From Branchiostoma floridae (Eukaryota; Chordata; Leptocardii; Amphioxiformes; Branchiostomatidae): 64,000 nt of DNA. A program made the position numbers and the translations under genes. Below the pieces are notes generated by a model, which had not been told where the DNA came from, did no database searches, and saw only the letters and a list, made by a program, of their open reading frames with translations. Location of the stretch: the NCBI RefSeq assembly GCF_000003815.2, contig NC_049985.1:1453410-1517409 (forward strand). The letters are read 5' to 3'. Position 1 is the stretch's first letter, and every line of letters begins with the position of its first letter. Below, piece after piece: positions 46,601-58,374 of this stretch.

Positions 46601-49600
46601 CTCTGAAGGAGAGGAACGAGGCACTGGGTCAGTACTGCACTTTGTCTCTTTGAGAAGAAACTCTTGGAGGGACAAGACGTCCTCTCAGGTTGCCTAGTGA
46701 TGGAGTTGGTCTTCAATAAAAGAAATTGCAATGCAATAACAGAAAATAGATAAAGTTTCAAGCTGTTTCAACAAAGGTTATGCTGACTTTGTTCACAATT
46801 TTTCCTTCCAGCCAAAACCAACCAGGAGATCCAGGTGCTGAGTGAGCAGACAGAGAACGAGGTCTCCCAGCTGCAAAGTATGTATTTCTGTTGTAGAATA
46901 TACTCTTTGTTAGTCAGTCTAGTGATGGATTTTTCCTGTCGATTTTGACAGATGAGTAGGCAAACAGTCACTTGCCAATGTTTGACATTTTTTCTTTAAC
47001 CCTTTATTTCCTATCACGTTAGTGCTTACCGACCAGCTGAGATCTGAGAACAGGTCACTGGAGGAGGCCATGGCACAGGAGAAGGAGGAAAGTCAGGTTG
47101 GAGATGTTTTGCTTTACTTTGCAGTAGAAGCAAGTTAATTGCACAACGGATAACTGCACACTTCTGTTAATTGCACGGAATCCCAAAGTCCCGTAGTGAT
47201 GCGGTTGCACCATCCGGACTTTGTTGCACCATTCGGATAATTGTACGAAATGTGCTGGCAAATGGGGTGCAATTGAACAGCTTCTACTGTATAACTGAAA
47301 TTTGGAGTGAAAAGTACTGATGATTCATGTTTGAATTGTACAATTGGCAACTTCAAAATAGTTGTAATTGTATAATGTACCCATTTGGGGGGGGGGGGGG
47401 GGGCAGCCTTTCTTTCTGCACCAATGTCATCCATATTGTAGTCTAACTAATACAATGTACATGTTATATATTTGTGGTGATACGAATCATATCTCCTGAT
47501 ATCCAGACTCTGCAGAAGAAACTCCAGGAGGCCATACAGGAGTCGGAGAGAAGGGTTCAGCAGATATCCGACAGTCTGACAGAAAAATATCAGGTAAGAA
47601 ACATCTACATTCTAAAGTCTCTACAAGATTTAAGACTCAAAACCAAACCTGCAAAAAATATAAACTTGTGCTGCAAGGTAAAAAGATTCTGGTGTGGTAT
47701 TATGAATCACCAAGCTACTATTCGAGGGGTGTCCCAACATCCTAAGGATGAAATTACATTCTGAAAAAAAGAAATTAGACGCCTGTTTTGAAAGGGGACG
47801 CCTGAAATACATACACCTGTGTTCACCCCACAGACTGCCACAGAAATGGAGTATTTTGAGCCCTAAGATAACTGTAAATGCCATGCTACTTTAAACCTTT
47901 AACATAGGTTAAAAAGTTATATTTCTATTAAATTGTGCAACAAATAGTATTACATGTTCTGTACAGAATGCTGTAGAACGTCAGGAGAAGCTGNNNNNNN
48001 NNNNNNNNNNNNNNNNNNNNNNNNNNNNNNNNNNNNNNNNNNNNNNNNNNNNNNNNNNNNNNNNNNNNNNNNNNNNNNNNNNNNNNNNNNNNNGACAGCT
48101 GAGGACAACCTTAAGGAAACAGCAGAGACTCTGAGAACACTGGAGGAAGAAAAGTAAGAGACACATCTTCAACTAGTTTTAAGAAAACTTAGTCACTTAC
48201 AAACCTAAAAATGCTTGGTTCACATACATGTATATGATAAGACTTTCAAATGGTTAACTGGATATGTTGTAATGTGATGTTGTTTTGTATGTGTCAGAGA
48301 AAGATAGGAGAATTTCTACATTGCATTAAACCTTTTTACACAATACTATATTGTCCATCCTTCCTGTTGTGACCACCCTGTAAAACCTGGCTAAGAAAGG
48401 TACACATTATAAGCATGGTTGTCTGTGTATTTATTTTTTTACAGACAAACACTTGAGGACAAAGTCTCGTACATGGAGGCCTCGGCTCAAGTTGGTGGTG
48501 AGAAGGAACAGAGCTACCAGACCCACATCAGGTATGGCATAGTCTTAAAACCTCAAGCATCAGTCAACATGCTGTATACATAGTATTAACAAAAAATACT
48601 ATAAAACCAGTACCAGGATATGACCACCTCTACATGATAAGGACCTCCTGGACAATGGGACCACATTTTGGTGGTCTCTTGGATAGTTTTTTCCCATTGA
48701 CCCAAGCATAAACAATCCTAGTGTCTACCTGTCTTGTGAACATTTTCTATCAAGTTCATTTAGTGATCACTATAAACAAGCTTGCTTAATATATCTAAAA
48801 ATAACATTTTTTTTTAGTAATGGCAAGAAAGTTCATACCTAGATGAAGAGTATTCATTTAAAAATTCTACTTTGTTGGTAAAAGTCATTTTGGATAAAGT
48901 TCAAGTTAAACTAATTTTCAACCCAAAAAGTCTAATATTTCGTCTTTGAAGTTATAGTTTACCTCTGATCCGGAATGTAGAATGTTGATTGAAGAAATGT
49001 TTTTTGTTGTTACTGAAGTGAGCTGGAGGCTGCTGTTCAAGAGAAGACAGAGGCTGTGACAGCAGCAGAACAGCAGCTGTCACGGGCACAGGACAGCATC
49101 AAACAGCTGCAGGAACAGCTCAGCGAGTAAGTACAATATACAAATGTATAGGCTTTAATTCTGCTTCAGGGTAAAAGTTTGATAGAAAACATGAAGTATA
49201 AAAGAAAATTACACAAACATAATGTTAACTTGAAAGTTCATCTGTGTTGATAGAAGTCATTGTGGAAAAGTTGAAATGCAGTTTACAATGTCACGAAAAT
49301 TGGAATCAAATTTTCAACTGAACAGCTCCAGTCTTTCTTTGTCAACGAATGTCTACAGAAAAAAATGTTAGCTACCTTTGTATTGATGCATTGCAGGCGT
49401 CCACTTGCAAATTATGGTACTTTCACAAGGTTTTTAGACCAAACATATTGACTAGAATGAATGGACTTTATTTTTCAACAGTTGTACATTGAAAAATATA
49501 TGGAAACAATTACAAAGCAATCTATGCAAAACTTCTAGCCCATGTGAATTTTAAAAACTACATTTTATGACTACAGGAATATGGACCTTGATTGACTTAA

Positions 49601-52600
49601 TGTATGTTAAATGTTTCTGTCTGTTGAAATACTGTCTGCTGTGTAATCGATCATAACATTTGCAATGGATCCTGAGAGACTAAGAAATATTATACACATT
49701 ACCTTCTCAAAAAATATTTTCTGTGTGACATTTCTTGTTTTGATCTGCTTTCCCAGAAATGAAGAATTGATGACCAACAACATCAGGAACATCACAGAAA
49801 AGTACCAAACTCTGGAGACAGCCTTTGGTATGTTTACATTGTACTCCTGTAGTGGAATGAATGATTGTTTTGTCTTTGTATAATTCTGTGATTCTCCAAA
49901 TACGCAATGTGCAGAATTGTTATACATTCTCAGTGCTGCTGCTTTAGTCCCTGGCATTGAAAGGGTAGCAAAGCAGTCAAGAGCAAAGATCCTATTACAC
50001 CAGCCAACCATGACAACCAGACCATGGTGGGAGTTAGACTTGAGCACATCTAAATTAGGTTGGGATTTGATCAGCAAGGTAGCTTACTAGTCCGTAGAAG
50101 TTGTCTGTGCAAGCTGACTATAGATTTTGAAAAATCAAAATTATAATTCTTATTCAAAGTCATATTCTTATCAGAGTTTACTTCAGAAGCACACTGGGGC
50201 TACTTCCAACCCCACATCAACCTTGGACTGTGGAGTGATCAGGAGAAAATTTGTGGGGAAGTTATTATGCAGTATTATAAGGGTGTGAAGTCTGCCATCC
50301 CTAATTCCCTTGTGTGCGTTTCTGCAGCCACAGCAAATACCGAGCATGACCAGAGAGAGCAGCAGCTTCAGACGGAACTCCAGAACACGAGAGCAGCGCT
50401 GAGCTCACGGGAGGAGGAGTGTCACACACTACAGACTAACAACCTCAGTCTTATACAGCAGGTTAACACTGAGAAGGTACATGGACTGTTAACATGATTT
50501 ACATATGACTCATTACAAGTGGCATTTGCATATGATCCTTGCATGTTCAACCATTTTTTCTAGCTGGATATACTTGTATTGAATTGTGCTGAAAATGATT
50601 GATGGACTGTACAGCACTGTCAACATTGGCAAGCACCACTGACTGCATTTTATTATGTGATCTTATTATAAGTAAGGATTGAAATGCATGGGCTACATGG
50701 ATTGTAACTTGCAGAGTTCCATTTAGTGCTATGTCCTAGATACAACAGCCATGTTCTCATATTGAGTGAGCCACTGTGATAAAAGAGACAAGAACTTAAG
50801 TATGCAAGAAAAGTAGAATTGTTGACATGTTGTTGTGTGTTTGTTGTGACCAGGAGAGGAAAGACTCCGCTCGGCGTGATTTGTCAAAGCTCCGGGAAGA
50901 GTTCAAGAAAACAGACGAGGAGAAAGAGTCCAAACTGGACGAGTTAACAACGGAAATGGACACCTTACTGACAAAGGTATGTCTGTATGATTTTGAGGGA
51001 ACTTTTCCTTGTCCAACCAGGAACAAGGACAGGTTCAAAACCATGCTGATTGTCCAATCAGCAGCAAAGACAGGTTCAAAACTAGTCTGATTGTCCAATC
51101 AGCATCAAGGACAATTTCAAAACCAGACTGACTGTCCAATCAGCACCAAGAACAGGTTTAGGACCACACTGATTGTCCAATCAGCACCAAGGACAGATAC
51201 AAAACCAGGATTCCTGTCCAGTAATCAGCATCAAGGACAGGTACATTTCATTATCAACAGTACAATGACAATTGAAAATTTAGCACCACCTCAGACATAC
51301 ATGTACATAGATACATGTATACTCAGTTCATATTTACAACAAAAATTACAATTACTGTTGGTACCTTGGCAAAGTTTCATAGCTGTGGAAACAAAGAAAC
51401 AGAATTCACTGTCATAAATTCAAATATGATAATTATGTTAATATGTGTTACATGTATCAGTAGATTTCTACTGATCGCTGACTGAATGTATATTTTCCCC
51501 ACTAGGTCGAAGAGCTGAGGTCAGAGGTGGAGCAGTTGGAACGTACCATTCAGGAGCAGGGGGAGGAAAAGTCGTCTCTTCAAGAGCAGCTGGATAAGTA
51601 AGTTGTTCTGACAAAGTTTTTAAGTCAATAATCTTTCTGTATTGTGTATTCTCTTAAATATGTGATGACTTTTCGTGATTAGTATATAGATAAGAATGCT
51701 CCTTAATCGTCCCCCTTGCAAATCAAAGTGTCAACTATGAAAGGCCTTTTCAGCTGTTAATCAGATGTACTACTAAGTAATACATGCGGGTAGGTCTTGA
51801 AGAGACCTTAAAGGTATAGATCTTAGACCCCCTATTGTAGCAGAGCTTCATAGTTTGATATCTGTGAAACTGTGTTCATGATTTTCAGTTGTTGCATAGC
51901 TCATGTGGTTAGAAAGAATTGACAAACATTGCAAGTTTGGACCCTCTAGTCTATTTTCTATATCATACGGATGTCATTGATGAATAGAATAAGGTTATTG
52001 TTGTTGTTGTTGTTGTTGATATTTTCTTGTTGATGTTTTTGTTTTAAATTACAGGAAAAAGAAGAAGCTAGAAAACCTGCTTTGCCTGAACCAGGAGATG
52101 ATTGTTGTTGTTGTTTTTGTTGTTGCTTACAGGAAGAAAAAGAAACTAGAGAACCTGCTCCACCTGAATCAGGAGATGTCTGATTAGATGATTGTTGTTG
52201 TTGTTGTTGTTGACGTTTTTGTTTTTGTTGTTGTTTCCAGGAAGAAGAAGAAGCTAGAGAACCTGCTTCACCTGAATCAGGAGATGTCGGATAAGATGAA
52301 GGAACAGAACAAGACGACGCTGGACAAACTCAGCAGCATGGCGCAGGAGTTCGACAGGTGGGCACCTTACAGGAAAATTCTCTTCTTCTTCTTCTGTACT
52401 GCCTAACCTCTTTGCAGAGATTAATGGCAGATTGCTCTTGGGTTAGTTACAACACAAGTGCCCAGTACAACTACAAGTAGACAGGGGAAAAAAAGGAAAA
52501 ACATTACAGTCAGCTAGCATGCATAGTCCAGTAGTTAGGAGCCCTGCCTCTAGAACTAGAAGCCGTGAGTTCTATTGTGGCTCTGTTGCTCATAGTCATA

Positions 52601-55600
52601 CAACATTCACGTTACAAGAAAGGGTTGCTGTCTTTGGACAGGATGTTAAGCCACCATCCATTGTGCTTGGACACCAGCTAGCAGAATTTCCCTAGTACAA
52701 TGAACCTGTAAATACTGTACATAGCATCTGTCTTCTCTACCACGATCAGTGGAAGAGTAGCTCTTCAGTGAGCTAAACTGGATCGAGATCATTTTCTACC
52801 TTTTCACATATGCGTCCAGTACTGTAAATGCAGAAATATTTGCAGTAGTTTTATGTTTGCAGTTTTCACAAGGCAGTCTTACCGCGAACTTAAAACCACC
52901 GCAAACATTTTTCCATTACAGCATGTGACTGCAGTGCATGGCACTATCACAAACTTTAAACCACCGCACACACTCCACTTTCCCGCTGACGCGAAATTAA
53001 ATCCCAGCATTCATCATCATCCGGGCGTGCTGGTTGCACGGATGGACATTACTCTCCCCCTCCATCCTTCCCTATCCTCCATAGCCTTGGGCAGATCTTC
53101 AGCCGAGCAGCCAGAATCATCACAAATTTGATCCCAGCATTAACTAACAGCATTTACTGCATCCATAGACTCCTGTTCTGCAATTCTGCAAGTAGTTGAT
53201 AGGGGGCGCACTTATCACACCTGCTGTATCCCCAGGTACAAGGAGTCCTCCTTGAAGGAGCAGCAGGAGACGATGCAGCAGCTCAAGACGATCACCCAGG
53301 AGAAGGCTGTTGCTAGGCAACAGGTGAAGGAGCTGGAGAAGATGCTGAAGGAGAAGGAGGCGGAGTTCACCCGGGCTCGGGAGGAGTTCAGCAAGTAAGT
53401 CATCTCTTTCTCATTCATTCCTTCCCTCCATCAGTTCAGCAAGTAAGTCTTCTCTTTCCCATTCATTCCTTCCCTCCATCAGTTCAGCAAGTAAGTCGTC
53501 TCTTTCCCATTCATTCATTCCCTCCATCAGTTCAGCAGGTGGGTCGTCTCTTTCCCATTCATTGCTTCCCTCCATCAGTTCAGCAAGTGAGTCTTCTCTT
53601 TCCCATTCATTGCTTCCCTCTATCAGTTCAGCAAGTGGGTCTTCTCTTTCCCATTCATTCCTTCCCTCCATCAGTGCAGCAAGTGAGTCTTCTCTTTCCC
53701 ATTCATTCCTTCCCTCTATCAGTTCAGCAAGTAAGTCTTCTCTTTCCCATTCATTCCTTCCCTCCATCAGTTCAGCAAGTGAGTCTTCTCTTACCCATTC
53801 ATTCCTTCCCTCTATCAGTTCAGCAAGTAAGTCTTCTCTTTCCCACTCATTCCTTCCCTCTATCAGTTCAGCAAGTGAGTCGTCTCTTTCCCATTCATCC
53901 ATTCCCTTCATCAGTTCAGCAAGTAAGTCGTCTCTTTCCCATTCATTCCTTCCCTCCATCTGTTCAGCAAGTGAGTCTTCTCTTTCCCATTCATTGCTTC
54001 CCTCCATCTGTTCAGCAAGTGAGTCATCTCTTTCCCATTCATTCCTTCCCTCTATCAGTTCAGCAGGTGAGTCGTCTCTTTCCCATTCATTCCTTCCCTC
54101 TATCAGTTCAGCAAGTAAGTCTTCTCTTTCCCATTCATTCCTTCCCTCTATCAGTTCAGCAAGTGGGTCGTCTCTTTCCCATTCATTCATTCCCTCCATC
54201 AGTTCAGCAGGTGGGTCGTCTCTTTCCCATTCATTCCTTCCCTCTATCAGTTCAGCAAGTGGGTCATCTCAAGCACCTGCACTGTTTTTTTATGACCACT
54301 TCACTTGTCCAATTGTGCCGGGCATGTGAAAATGCTGATCACGCAAGCACATGTCAAACCCAAGATTTTTCCAGGAGGGAGATTTGATATACTTGTTACT
54401 TTTCACAGTCATGGCATCAAGCATTGGTCAACACAGAAAAATAGAGCCAATGATAAAAGGATTTCATTGCTGGAAGTGAAACTGAAAATGCAAAGAAAAA
54501 TGTCACTTACATTTTGAGCAGAAAATAAGCCTGTCAGAAATGAAACTACACCTTATGACATTGCCTTACTCATAGGAGTGGCTCTCTACCATAGTGTGAG
54601 AGGAAGTGAACACATGAAATGGGAATCAAAACCTTATTTCCATAGATAATAAAAGACAGAAATACAAGTAAATAAGACCAAAAAAAATATGTCATGGTGC
54701 CTTCAAACTCTTGCCTGTTTTGTTGCAGAAGGTTGATCGATGCTCACACAAGAACTGCCAATGTGGAGATGGAGTTACAGAGGTGAGGCTGTAACTGTAC
54801 TCCATTTCAAATTTATCTTCCTTTTGAAGAAAAGAACTTGAGGACATTTGGATCAGCATAACATTTCTTTTGTTATCTTTCTTGAATGAACCTGATTTTT
54901 TCTGTTTTTTCAATGTCCAAGGATAAAAGTAAAAACACCTAGATACTGCACAGTCTAGTGAGATTAGATGAAATTTAGGTACTGTACATGTTGTAAGTTG
55001 AAATACCAATGAAAACAGCAGCATAGAAACAATATTCTAAGTCATGATTTCTAGTATCCCAAGGAATTTGATCTTTGACTTCTGAATGTCATCCTTTCTC
55101 CTTGTAGACATAAGGAAGAGACCAGTGCTAAGATGTCCAACTTGCAAGAAGAATTGCAGAGGTACGTCAAAAGATAGCTTGGTGTCCCTTAGTAAGCTAT
55201 TATAATTACTGAGTCTCTTTCAGAGAGGACAAAATAAACTCTGTAGCTACAAGAGATTTTAATACTGGGCTTAATGTTCAAGATAAGTTTATTCTCTAGT
55301 ATCAGTTCATCATGCATATGGAATGAAATAAGATGGAATCATTTTGTAATTTATGACATCCATTGATATGCAAGACAATGTTTGAATCACAGTGAATGAA
55401 TAGTTTGGGTTTCTCTTCCAGGAAAGAAGAAGAACATCAGGAAGAAATGAGAGCTATTCAGGAGGAGGAAAGGTTGGTTTGTTTAGAGATAGATTTGAAC
55501 ACTTCACCACATATAGAGACCATAAGAGAACTTTGTTCGCATGTACCGGTAATTTTTGGTGGGAGGGGGTCGTCATCAGGTTGGTAGAATATAGGGGATA

Positions 55601-57958
55601 CAATTTACAAATTCTGCCACGTTTGGGATTGTGTACTGGCCACAAAATGGCACCTACATCAGCTACATATAGCGATGAGAAGCAGAACTCCAGTTAGAAG
55701 CTCTGACGAAGGTGTCTGAGAGACATCTAAACGTAAGCAAGAATATTTACTGGTTGTGTAAAAGGATTTTCCCATATCCAATATACAAAGTGTTCATCAT
55801 TCTCATCACTGTGTTGTTGTTTTTTTCAGAGCCTCGGCTGATCCTGAGGAACTGAGCAGACTTCAGGCAGAATCTGACAGGTACAAGTTCATTTATTTAT
55901 TTATTTCACAGACTTCAATCTTACATATACAAGAAATAGCTTGAAGCCTCCCAGAATTGAAGTCTAAAAATCACAAACATTTGACAAGTAGAAACAGTTG
56001 GAGGGCAAGCAAGAGATCTAAACATATGAATCGTTGAATACTCTTACAGCACAGTGAAAAAATTACCTTCTTAGACATACAGTCCTGGCCTTCGGCCTGC
56101 CGTGTTTCAGAATTTACACAAAATTACAGTTTTTTTAATAACAGTTGTGTTTTTTTTTGCTTACCACCGAAAAATAACATTAGGTTACTTCTTTCCTGCA
56201 GGTGGCAGACCCTCTACGAAGAGCTGCAAGCCAAAGTGGAGCCGTTCCAGGACCAGCTGGACGCCTTCGAGGCGGAGAAGAACGCCCTCTTGAGCCAGAC
56301 GACGGTAGCGCAGGGAGAGATGAAGCGGCTGGCTGACCAGTACGCCAACCTGCTGGGTCATCAGAACCAGAAACAGAAGATCCGCCACGTTCAGAAACTC
56401 CAGCAGGAGAATGTCAAACTGAAACAGGTACGATAATATGTGTGTGTGTCTGTCTGTCTGTCTGTCTGAATGTGTGTCTGTATGTTTGCGTGTCTGTGTG
56501 TGTGTACGCTAACCTGCTTGGCCATCAGAACCAGAAACAGAAGATCCGCCACGTGCAGAAACTTCAGAAAAATGTCAAACTGAAACAGGTGGGAGAGGAT
56601 TTGTGTGTGAGAGAGTATGTCTTGTCTGTCTGTGTGTGTGTGTGTGTGTGTGTGTCTGTGTGTGTTTATGCCAACCTGCTGGGTCATCAGAACCAGAAAC
56701 AGAAGATCCGCCACGTCCAGAAACTTCAGGAAAATGTCAAACTGAAACAGGTAGGAGAGGATGTCAACGTGTGTGTGTGTGTGTGTTTGGAGGGGGAATA
56801 TACTTAAGTGTAATGAATTTATGTTTGAATCTCCAAGGTCATCATGCACCAATGCATTTGAGTTACAACAGGGGGATGGGAAACTGAAGCAAATGGGGTA
56901 GGGAATATCCCTAGCAACCTTCGTAACCCCTGCTTTGCCTATTGTATTGAGTCAGTGAAGTCAAGCTTTCTTAGGCTTGGTGTTTCTGACTAAGGAGAAG
57001 AGATCTTCATAAAACTAAAAACATGGAACTGAGGATGACATACATGGAAATGAATTAAATGTATGTACAAACTAGAGAACAGTCAAAGTTGTCTATCTCT
57101 TGTTGTCCTGTCCCATTATTACAAGTTGAACAAACATAGAGCATTTCACATCTCTCTCAGGAAGTGACCAAGTTGCGTGAGGAGTCGACCAAACACAAGC
57201 GGCAGACCCAGAAACTGCAGGACAAGCTGAACAGACAGCAGGGCGTGCGCAGGTTCGACCCTTCTAAAGCCTTCAAACACAAGGAGAATGCAGACCCTGC
57301 AGCAGGTAGGGATTTTGTTATTATAGCTTTTTATTTTTATGGCATATAAAAGAAGAAATATCAATTCCTGAACAATTTTAGTATGATCCATACTTCCTAA
57401 ATTCAGAGTGGTGCAGGTAAAATTTGTCTGGTGCAGGTAATTTTCAATGTTACCTGCACCAGTGCCGGTATGCAAAAAAAAGGATATCGAGCCCTGCCAA
57501 TGGCTAATTTATTTTTTTATTTATTTGCATCAGGCCCTTGGCCCATAAACAAACACAGTACAAACAATTCAAACAAAAATTTACATGAAAAAAATGAGAT
57601 CTACATAGTGTCGCCATAATTGCAAGGGAACACAGACATGATGACATAAAAGGTAAAGATGTATGTTCTATAGACCTATCTGATGTTTCTACATACAATG
57701 TAGTATAACATTACAAGAGGGGTTTGACCTCTTTGGAGGCAGTGACAAATGAATAGTCCAATGTTTTTTGTGATAAGTGAGTTTGTGGTTTTAGTAAAAC
57801 TAAATGTAATGCATTGAATTTTCTAGATACATACTCCTTCTGGCAGTGTTTATGTATGTTGGTTGAATGAAATGTTGTGTATGTTTCTAAACTTTGATTA
57901 TGTATTTCTGTTATATTTTTTTCTTTCCCCAGATAACTCGATGATGTCCACGATGTAG
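40604..57958 (+). CDS. HMMR: Hyaluronan-mediated motility receptor (RHAMM), spindle coiled-coil protein
   Basis: Twenty-six exons: 40604-40649, 41494-41592, 42130-42248, 42869-42943, 43328-43516, 43975-44064, 46516-46627, 46812-46877, 47023-47096, 47507-47593, 47967-48153 (holds a 100-N gap), 48445-48531, 49019-49126, 49757-49827, 50328-50476, 50854-50976, 51506-51597, 52241-52357, 53236-53394, 54729-54782, 55108-55161, 55422-55472, 55830-55880, 56202-56427, 57161-57305, 57933-57958. About 885 residues plus the unknown gap (human ~725). The start MSFSKAKIKRYYDDAGCAPP and the end (WQTLYEELQAKVEPFQ, QLDAFEAEKNALL, LLGHQNQKQKIRHVQKL, FDPSKAF) are diagnostic for HMMR; between them lies nearly continuous coiled coil. 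The conserved C-terminal segment is known to target centrosomes and spindle poles. Exons 5, 7, 18, 19 and 24 have partial tandem copies. Confidence 0.95.
42380..42590. mobile_element. MITE, ACTGTAAATGCA family (HMMR intron 3)
   Basis: Ends CACTGTAAATGCAGAAA and TTCATTTACAGTA; interior has ACCGCGAACTTAAAACCACT and CGAAATTAAATCC. Best-preserved copy in the window. Confidence 0.8.
43187..43327 (+). CDS. HMMR: In-frame upstream duplicate of HMMR exon 5 (possible alternative exon extension)
   Basis: This 141-bp unit starts after its own acceptor (CCTTTTAG), repeats ~110 bases of exon 5 (QQPTEHDAQL, AAKEELQKTEGKLKAALAEK) and includes the acceptor of the real exon 5. It is exactly 47 codons with no stop and in the same phase. 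Splicing to 43187 would therefore add a 47-residue coiled-coil repeat, while splicing to 43328 gives the standard exon. Copies differ by few bases. Confidence 0.55.
43604..43651. repeat. Hairpin in HMMR intron 5
   Basis: AGTCTCTTCTGTCCTCT pairs perfectly with AGAGGACAGAAGAGACT. The preceding TAGCCTGGTATGCAGCC is echoed near 27954 and 37222, so this is probably a remnant of a dispersed inverted-repeat family. Confidence 0.6.
44126..45660. mobile_element. ~1.5-kb non-autonomous TIR element (HMMR intron 6)
   Basis: Ends CAGGGCTCGAAGTTAACT and the complement of CAGGCCTCAAACTTAACT. Inside both ends are repeated GGGACA motifs (GTCCCG, CGGGACAG). A 61-bp tandem duplication lies at 45242-45363. No transposase frame. 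It abuts another element start (CAGGGCTCGAAATG) at 45661. Confidence 0.65.
46028..46112 (+). pseudogene. Diverged upstream copy of the HMMR exon 7 start
   Basis: AAATAACCACC then GAAGTTGTCCAGCCAACAGA and GTGTGGCTCAGGTTACA align with the exon 7 acceptor region and first ~60 bases (46505-46580), with many changes. A hAT-like element inserted right after it. Confidence 0.6.
46114..46466. mobile_element. hAT-like element with TGCAGGT repeats (HMMR intron 6)
   Basis: Terminal repeats CAGGGCTCGAAATACC and GTATTTCGAGCCCTG. Interior is rich in GGTGCAGGTAA and its complement. Truncated relatives lie at 45661-45960 and 57365-57496. Confidence 0.7.
47122..47290. mobile_element. 169-bp MITE (HMMR intron 9)
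   Basis: Ends CAGTAGAAGCAAGTTAATTGCAC-like and the complement of CAGTAGAAGCTGTTCAATTGCAC-like sequence; interior has repeated TTGCACCATNCGGA. It sits 26 bp past the exon 9 donor. Confidence 0.7.
47994..48093. other. Assembly gap (100 N) inside HMMR exon 11
   Basis: Phase arithmetic shows the real gap is not exactly 100 bases: exon 11 must end in phase 2, while 187 bases gives phase 1. Confidence 1.
51010..51245 (+). repeat. ~45-bp tandem repeat with CCAAT motifs (HMMR intron 16)
   Basis: About five units of GATTGTCCAATCAGCA plus AAGGACAGGTTCAAAACC. It begins right after the exon 16 donor. Confidence 0.85.
52055..52187 (+). pseudogene. Two upstream partial copies of HMMR exon 18 with acceptors
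   Basis: Copies at 52055-52099 and 52133-52187 begin after ACAG acceptors and repeat the KKKKLENLLHLNQEM-coding start of exon 18 (52241), separated by (TTG)n tracts. Both hit a stop or lack a donor, so they are decoys. Confidence 0.85.
52513..52790 (+). mobile_element. tRNA-derived SINE of a third type (HMMR intron 18)
   Basis: tRNA-like head GCATAGTCCAGTAGTTAGGA ... GAAGCCGTGAGTTCTATTG followed by a body with GGACAGGATGTTAAGCC. It is immediately followed by a MITE at 52820. Confidence 0.65.
52820..53157. mobile_element. MITE, ACTGTAAATGCA family, with internal insertion (HMMR intron 18)
   Basis: Starts TACTGTAAATGCAGAAA and ends near CATTTACTGCA. The right half is split by ~120 bp of unrelated sequence flanked by duplicated ATCCCAGCATT. 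Confidence 0.6.
53388..54272. repeat. 48-bp minisatellite built on the HMMR exon 19 splice donor, ~18 copies
   Basis: Unit: TTCAGCAAGTAAGTCTTCTC plus TTTCCCATTCATTCCTTCCCTCCATCAG. The first unit is the true exon end and donor (GTTCAGCAA, GTAAGT). Later units carry GTAAGT, GTGAGT or GTGGGT in the same place. As 48 is divisible by 3 and some frames lack stops, 255-282-codon open frames appear on both strands; I do not consider them genes. Confidence 0.95.
56505..56750 (+). repeat. Two extra copies of the HMMR exon 24 end and donor between (TG)n tracts
   Basis: Copies at 56505-56588 and 56667-56750 (84 bp each) repeat YANLLGHQNQKQKIRHVQKL and NVKLKQ with the donor, in high identity to exon 24. 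Each has lost one codon relative to the exon. They are preceded by (TG)n, not an acceptor, so are unlikely to be spliced in. Confidence 0.9.
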
Positions 57959-58132
57959 TCATTCTGTAGTCAGAAGAAGGGAAACAAGACAGATGTGACC
58001 AAATAGTGTCCTGATGATTCTTTGTTTATATGTTAGCATTGCTACCTTCTTCACCAATACCTATACATGATCTCATTATGTAATACATTGTGTCTGTCTG
58101 TCTGCATGTGTGTGTGTGTCTGTCTGTCTGCA

Positions 58133-58169
<37 letters not shown>

Positions 58170-58327
58170 TTATATGGGAAAGAACAATCAATTTCACTAA
58201 TGTCATTTTGTATATTCCAAAGACTGGCATCATTTGATGTTTTTCAAAAGCCAATGAACTTGTTAACGTCATGTTAAACTGTGTTGTGAGCAAGATTGTA
58301 TGCTGTTGTTTGAAAGTAACATTGTGA

Positions 58328-58374
58328 AATAAATTTAGTTGACAATATGTTTAGGTAGACTATCATGAAATAAA
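58328..58374 (+). terminator. Two AATAAA signals, probable HMMR 3' end
   Basis: AATAAA at 58328-58333 and 58369-58374, about 370-410 bp past the stop. A (TG)n tract lies in the 3' UTR near 58139-58165. From 58380 to 59515 I see nothing but AT-rich intergenic sequence. Confidence 0.6.

Noticed and set aside
53411-54387. Open frames of 255-282 codons on both strands (16-residue repeats such as EGRNEWERED)
   Set aside because: They translate the 48-bp donor-derived minisatellite; no start context, domain or splice partner.
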